This document shows positions 38,427 through 42,606 of a DNA stretch of 42,606 nt, piece by piece. Positions within the stretch are counted from its first letter, which is position 1. Each line of letters opens with the position of its first letter. The translations under genes and the position numbers were made by a program. Origin of the DNA: Pseudomonas sp. Ga0074129 (lineage in GTDB: Bacteria; Pseudomonadota; Gammaproteobacteria; Pseudomonadales; Pseudomonadaceae); NCBI GenBank assembly GCA_001465025.1, contig LNDO01000055.1, positions 1 through 42,606 of the forward strand. Direction: 5' to 3'. The notes under the pieces were generated by a model. That model was not told the origin of the DNA. It ran no database searches and was given only the letters and a program-made list of their open reading frames with translations.

Positions 38427-39044
38427 TCACTGGCAACTCAGGCTATCGGCTTGGCGATAAAGCATCAGCAGTTTGCGCGTGATGGTGCTCTGAATATCGT
38501 CACGCTCGAACGCTGACAAACGATCAAGGCGAGCGATTTGTAGGCGGTGTAAATGCAGATAAGGCATTTGCTGGTCGAATTCGCGCAAGTCGCCTTTGAT
38601 CAAGATAGGCAGAAACAGATCGCCGGCTTTTTTCTGGTTACTGATGATCTGCGCCAATGCCGGTTTAAACGCCATGGTTTTGGGGGCTGGGCCACCTTCC
38701 TTAATCATGGAGGTCAGCAGCAAACCGGGTTTATGCAGCACTACGCCAGGGAGTACGCACAACCCGGTGCGGCGAATCGCCTGTGGCTCGATACCGTGCA
38801 GGGTGTCGTGGAAGGCATAAGGGTTAGGCAAAACCACCATTTTGCGGCCCATGTCAGACGGAAAGTGCAGGTCATAGTTGGTGTAAAGCTGGCGTGTTGA
38901 CTCGGAGTAAACACACAGGCGATTTTCGAACAGCTTGATAAAGCGTTCGGCCAACTCCCGTCGGGCGATGCTGTCCAGATCCCAGATCAGGTCTTGATTC
39001 TGCGGCCTGCTCAGATCGATTTCCTGGTGTTCCATACTGCTCAT
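38427..39044 (-). CDS. Uncharacterised soluble protein linked to a chemoreceptor gene
   Basis: This 205-residue protein matches no family I recognise. It has no signal peptide, no membrane segment and no obvious catalytic motif. It is rich in Leu, Arg and Gln, with a conserved-looking centre (FPSDMGRKMVVLPNPYAFHDT). The C-terminus is helical. The start is ATG 39044 or ATG 39035 (four codons in). It begins six bases after the stop of the upstream receptor gene, so it is almost certainly on the same transcript. From memory, an equivalent hypothetical lies near cysI in P. aeruginosa, which argues for a conserved gene. Confidence 0.72.
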   Translation of the reverse strand: MSSMEHQEIDLSRPQNQDLIWDLDSIARRELAERFIKLFENRLCVYSESTRQLYTNYDLHFPSDMGRKMVVLPNPYAFHDTLHGIEPQAIRRTGLCVLPGVVLHKPGLLLTSMIKEGGPAPKTMAFKPALAQIISNQKKAGDLFLPILIKGDLREFDQQMPYLHLHRLQIARLDRLSAFERDDIQSTITRKLLMLYRQADSLSCQ

Positions 39045-39050
39045 CGGCGT

Positions 39051-40685
39051 TTATACCTTGAACTGTCTTAAGAGGCGGTTGAGTTGCTCGGCCAGTTGTC
39101 CCAATTGCTTGCCCGCTGCACTGGACTGTTGTGCAGCCAGGGCACTCTCCTGAGCCAGGCTGGCGGCCTGGGTGACATTCTGGTTGATGTCTTCAACAAC
39201 ATGCGACTGTTGCAGCGTGGCACTGGCGATTGAAGCATTCAAGCTGTTGAGGTTGCGCAGGCCGCTGGCTATTTGCGTCAAGCTGGTGCCAGCCTGGCTG
39301 GCCTGCTCAATGGTTAGTTGCGACGCTTTGCTGCTGTCGTTAATGACTTTAACGGCTGCTTCGGAGTTACCTTGCAGGCGCTCAATCATCACTTGAATTT
39401 CTGCTGTGGATTTTTGTGTGCGCTGCGCGAGCAGGCGCACCTCGTCGGCGACCACCGCAAATCCACGCCCTTGCTCACCGGCTCGGGCGGCCTCGATGGC
39501 GGCGTTGAGTGCCAACAAGTTGGTTTGTTCGGCGATTGAGCGAATCACCTCAAGCACGCTGCCGATCTGCGTGCTTTCCTGGGCCAGGTCCTGAATGACG
39601 CTCACGGCCTGGTTGATGGTGGCCGAGAGGTCGCTGATCTGGCGCAAGCTGATTTCAATATTCTGTTGCCCATGGCGGGCCTGATCTTCGGCGGCCTGGA
39701 CCTCGCTGGCGGCGTTTTCAGCATTCTTCGCCACGTCCTGCACGCCGTAGGTGACTTCATTGATGGCGGTGGCCACCAGCTCCATCTGCTGCGATTGCTG
39801 TTCACTGTGTTGTTGCGCCTGCCCAGCAATCTGGCTGAGGTCACGGGCAGCGGTGTCGAGCTCGCCGGCAGACTGAAGCGACTGGCTGATCACCTTGCGC
39901 AGTTTGTCAGTAAAGATATTGAAGTGGCGCGACAACGCTGAGAGCTCATCATTGCCATGGGTATCGAGGTTGCGCGTCAGGTCACCATCGCCGCTGGCAA
40001 TGTTGGCCATCGCTTCAACCGCCTGCTGCAGCGGTTGGGTGATGCTGCGCACGATCAGCACCACTAACACGGCCATCAACGCGGTAATCAGTAAACCAAT
40101 CAACACGGCGCTGATCGCCTGCTGCTGAAACTCGTCGGCGACATCATCGACATAAACCCCAGAGCCGATGATCCAGCCCCAGGGTTGGAACAGTTGCACA
40201 TAAGAGACTTTCGGCACTGGCTCATCAGAGCCAGGCTTAGGCCAGCGGTAATCCACCTGTCCAGCACCCTGGCGCTTGCTGATGGCGACCATCTCATTAA
40301 ACAAAGCCTTGCCGTCCGGATCTTTAAAGCCCGACAGGTTTTGCCCCTCAAGTTTTGGATTGGCGGGATGCATGATCATTACGGGAGTTTGATCATTGAT
40401 CCAAAAATACTCTTGGCCGTCGTAACGCAGTTTGCGAATTGTCGCGGCGGCCTGCTGTTGGGCTTGTTCACGGGTGAGGGTGCCTGCCCGCTCCAATTCG
40501 TGAAAGTGCTCCAGAATGCCGGCCGCACTTTGCACCACATGCTGGGTCTTCTCGCTTTTACCGGCCTGTAAGTCTGTGTGAATCTGCTTGAGTAACAGCA
40601 CGCCTTGAATCACCAGCATTGCAATGGCAACGCAGAGAATGAGCCAGAGACGGCGATTGATTGGCAAGCTACGTAAGCTGTTCAT
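39051..40685 (-). CDS. Methyl-accepting chemotaxis protein with sCache_2 sensor
   Basis: This 544-residue chemoreceptor has a first membrane helix at about 10-33. A periplasmic single-Cache (sCache_2) domain follows, to about 190, recognisable by [19 protein letters not shown] and the following [14 protein letters not shown]. The second membrane helix is at about 190-212, then HAMP and a signalling coiled coil with the tip [20 protein letters not shown] near 384-403. Such sensors often bind small organic acids, but the ligand is unknown. ATG 40685 is chosen over upstream codons to 40748. A sigma-28 promoter match lies about 147 bases upstream. Confidence 0.94.
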   Translation of the reverse strand: MNSLRSLPINRRLWLILCVAIAMLVIQGVLLLKQIHTDLQAGKSEKTQHVVQSAAGILEHFHELERAGTLTREQAQQQAAATIRKLRYDGQEYFWINDQTPVMIMHPANPKLEGQNLSGFKDPDGKALFNEMVAISKRQGAGQVDYRWPKPGSDEPVPKVSYVQLFQPWGWIIGSGVYVDDVADEFQQQAISAVLIGLLITALMAVLVVLIVRSITQPLQQAVEAMANIASGDGDLTRNLDTHGNDELSALSRHFNIFTDKLRKVISQSLQSAGELDTAARDLSQIAGQAQQHSEQQSQQMELVATAINEVTYGVQDVAKNAENAASEVQAAEDQARHGQQNIEISLRQISDLSATINQAVSVIQDLAQESTQIGSVLEVIRSIAEQTNLLALNAAIEAARAGEQGRGFAVVADEVRLLAQRTQKSTAEIQVMIERLQGNSEAAVKVINDSSKASQLTIEQASQAGTSLTQIASGLRNLNSLNASIASATLQQSHVVEDINQNVTQAASLAQESALAAQQSSAAGKQLGQLAEQLNRLLRQFKV

Positions 40686-41051
40686 GGGTGAGCACTTCCC
40701 GAATTTGTGTGATTCATACTGGGATGTCACTTGAGTGCCGCAGATCACATGCGGCGTTTGGTCAATGAGTGCATGACTAATACCGTAAACAGTAGGTCAA
40801 TTGACGCCCTGAGCAGGCTCTTTGTGGCGCTTTATCGGCCAGCAATGCCCCTTATTCAGGCTGAACTGCTGCTTGCCCTCGCGCCACTGCAATGCCAACT
40901 CTGCTAGCATCGCCAGTCGCCCTGCATAAGTCACTGATTTAAGGGTTTTCTAAGTTCTAACCGAAGTTGTGTCTGGCCGCGTTGCCACACCTCATGCGAG
41001 CACTTGGAGAGAGTGCCGTGTGTCGGTTCATTTGATTGCTAGGAGTGTGAA
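40686..41051. other. 366-base non-coding stretch between the receptor gene and uppP
   Basis: It holds the sigma-28 promoter for the minus-strand receptor (40832-40858). A small hairpin GCACT-tggagag-AGTGC lies at 41000-41016 near uppP. No gene or repeat is seen. Confidence 0.6.
40832..40858 (-). promoter_or_regulatory. Sigma-28 (FliA) promoter for the sCache_2 chemoreceptor
   Basis: Read on the minus strand, the -10 GCCGATAA matches the sigma-28 consensus at all eight bases. Fifteen bases upstream is TGAA, three of four matches to the -35 core TAAA. The spacing is exactly the standard 15. It points toward the receptor gene, with an mRNA leader of about 140 bases. Confidence 0.75.
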
Positions 41052-41882
41052 ATGGATCTTTGGGTTGCCTTCCAGGCTTTTATTCTGGGTGTGGTCGAGG
41101 GGCTGACCGAGTTTTTGCCGATCTCCAGCACCGGGCACCAGATTATCGTCGCCGACCTGATCGGTTTTGGCGGTGAGCGGGCAATGGCCTTCAATATCAT
41201 TATTCAATTGGGTGCGATTTTGGCGGTGGTGTGGGAATACCGGCGAAAGGTGCTGAGCATCGTTGTTAACGTGCACAAAGAGCCGCAAGCGCAGCGTTTC
41301 ACGGCCAATTTGCTGATCGCCTTCCTACCCGCCGTGGCGCTGGGCGTCTTATTTGCCGACTTGATTCATCACTACTTGTTCAACCCCATCACCGTCGCCG
41401 TTGCGCTGGTTGTTGGGGGTGTGATCATGCTGTGGGCGGAGCGCCGTCAGCACAGCATTGAAGCTGAAACTGTCGATGACATGACCTGGAAGCACGCCCT
41501 GAAGATTGGCTTTGCCCAATGCCTGGCCATGATCCCCGGCACCTCGCGCTCAGGGGCCACCATTATTGGTGGGCTGTTGTTTGGCTTGTCACGTAAAGCA
41601 GCCACCGAGTTTTCGTTCTTCTTGGCCATGCCGACCATGGTTGGGGCGGCGGTTTACTCAGGTTACAAGTACCGCGACTACTTCCAGGCGGACGACTTTG
41701 CGGTTTTTGCCATTGGCTTTGTCACCTCCTTTATCTTCGCCATGATTGCCGTGCGGGCGTTGCTCAAGTTTATTGCCAACCACAGCTATGCCGTTTTTGC
41801 CTGGTATCGCATCGGCTTCGGCTTGCTGATTCTGGCGACCTGGCAGCTGCAGTGGATCGACTGGAGCACCGCGCAAGGCTGA
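41052..41882 (+). CDS. uppP: Undecaprenyl-diphosphate phosphatase
   Basis: This 276-residue inner-membrane enzyme (BacA/UppP) removes a phosphate from undecaprenyl diphosphate, recycling the lipid carrier for cell-wall synthesis. The active-site segments are [14 protein letters not shown] (16-29) and PGTSRSG (about 175). About eight membrane helices are present. AGGAGTG precedes the ATG. It is a single gene, full length. Confidence 0.96.
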   Translation: MDLWVAFQAFILGVVEGLTEFLPISSTGHQIIVADLIGFGGERAMAFNIIIQLGAILAVVWEYRRKVLSIVVNVHKEPQAQRFTANLLIAFLPAVALGVLFADLIHHYLFNPITVAVALVVGGVIMLWAERRQHSIEAETVDDMTWKHALKIGFAQCLAMIPGTSRSGATIIGGLLFGLSRKAATEFSFFLAMPTMVGAAVYSGYKYRDYFQADDFAVFAIGFVTSFIFAMIAVRALLKFIANHSYAVFAWYRIGFGLLILATWQLQWIDWSTAQG

Positions 41883-41967
41883 TTGTTGGCCGTGTATTCG
41901 GCGGATCAATACAGCACGCGCCTGCCCAGCGTTTTTGCCATAGTGGCCTCAGTTAATGGAGGTGCAC

Positions 41968-42549
41968 ATGGATCAGCTTGAACACGTCATGCTTGAGGTC
42001 AACGGCATTGACCTCAGTCTTTACTGCGCCGGCCCCGAGGCGGGGCGGCCTGTTTGGCTGTTGCATGGCTTCCCCGAATGCTGGCATTCCTGGCGCCAGC
42101 AGATTGCGCCGCTTGCCGCCGCAGGTTACCGGGTTTTAGTGCCGGAAATGCGCGGCTACGGGCAAACCAGCGCACCGCGCGATCCAGCGGCCTACGACGT
42201 TATTACCCTGTGTGGGGACATTCAGGCAGCCATGGATCAACTGGGGCACACGCAGGTGTGTGTGGTGGGGCATGACTGGGGTGCACCAATAGCCTGGCAT
42301 TTGGCCCTGCTGGAGCCACAGCGGGTGCGGGCGGTGGTGGGCATGGCTGTGCCCTTTGGCGGCCGCCCGAAACAACCGGCCACGGCCATCATGGCCCAGC
42401 TGTATGCTGAGCGCTTCCATTACATCCTGCATTTTCAGCAGCCCGGTGTGGCCGAAGCTGAAATGGATGCAGACATGTCGCGCACCTTACGCATGATGAT
42501 GCACAACACTGTTGGCGCTGATGGAAAATTGACCCACCCTGCCGATTGA
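41968..42549 (+). pseudogene. Alpha/beta hydrolase (epoxide hydrolase-like), cut by an insertion
   Basis: The 5' 60% of an epoxide-hydrolase or dehalogenase-type alpha/beta hydrolase. The oxyanion motif HGFPE is at 33-37 and the nucleophile Asp D103 is in GHDWGAPIAW. ATG 41968 is preceded by GGAGGT. Native sequence runs to about residue 180 (42509). The frame then enters insertion-element DNA and stops at 42549, adding about a dozen foreign residues. The catalytic acid and His of the C-terminal part (usual length about 300) are lost, so the product should be inactive unless the rest lies beyond the window. Confidence 0.8.
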
Positions 42550-42606
42550 AATTTGACCCAGGGCGGATTGCTGATTTTGTTACCAGCAACTGTGGATAAG
42601 TCTACC
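42510..42606. mobile_element. Terminal end of a probable IS21-family insertion sequence
   Basis: The element appears to begin with TGTTGGCG at 42510. Two copies of a 19-base repeat, GATGGAAAATTGACCCACC (42520-42538) and GATTGAAATTTGACCCAGG (42544-42562), match at 15 of 19 positions and are spaced 24 bases apart. Multiple spaced terminal repeats starting after TG are characteristic of IS21 elements, and the GAAATTTGACCCA motif fits Pseudomonas members I remember. The transposase genes and the other end lie outside the window. Confidence 0.65.

Overview
The window is chromosomal DNA of a Pseudomonas or very close relative. This rests on gene content and order: acs followed by aotJ-aotQ-aotM-aotO-aotP-argR; cspD facing clpS-clpA; infA-bpt-aat-trxB facing ftsK-lolA-rarA-crcB-serS-cysG; tusD-C-B-E with a ybiB-like gene; and cysI with a DUF934 gene. 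These blocks match what I remember of Pseudomonas genomes; no database was consulted. Nearly everything is core housekeeping or core metabolism. I find no phage, CRISPR array, tRNA, rRNA, toxin-antitoxin pair or recognisable defence system. The only mobile DNA is at the extreme right end.

Layout. 1-4.5 kb: a chemotaxis receptor, a convergent cytidine-deaminase-fold enzyme, and a two-gene membrane-protein unit (DUF2157 plus a membrane-anchored partner). 4.5-5.07 kb: non-coding, with two tandem terminator-like hairpins (possibly a small RNA) and a strong palindrome upstream of acs. 5.07-12.9 kb: acetyl-CoA synthetase, then the arginine/ornithine uptake operon ending in its regulator argR, with candidate ArgR half-sites in front. 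12.9-17.1 kb: a TetR/RutR-like repressor, cspD, and the ClpS-ClpA adaptor and unfoldase. 17.1-20 kb (minus): trxB, aat, bpt and infA. aat and bpt feed the ClpS/ClpA N-degron pathway encoded next door. 20-27.8 kb (plus): ftsK behind a LexA-box-like sequence, lolA, rarA, crcB, serS and cysG. 27.8-30.2 kb (minus): tusDCBE-ybiB, tightly overlapped, for tRNA 2-thiouridine synthesis. 30.3-33.5 kb (minus): an SDR, an APH-fold phosphotransferase, an SCP2 protein and a histidine phosphatase, probably acyl-CoA or lipid related. 33.7-35.7 kb (plus): sohB and acuI. 35.8-38 kb (minus): DUF934 and the sulfite reductase haemoprotein, which uses the sirohaem made by CysG. 38.2-41 kb: a 37-residue membrane protein, an uncharacterised protein and a second chemotaxis receptor with a good sigma-28 promoter. 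41-42.5 kb: uppP and an alpha/beta hydrolase cut off by the end of what looks like an IS21-family element.

The observations most worth following up are regulatory or small: the SOS-box-like site before ftsK, the FliA promoter of the second receptor, the acs palindrome, the possible small RNA at 4.5-4.65 kb, the 37-residue membrane protein, the uncharacterised partner of the second receptor, and the insertion into the hydrolase. I did not find a convincing new multi-gene system.
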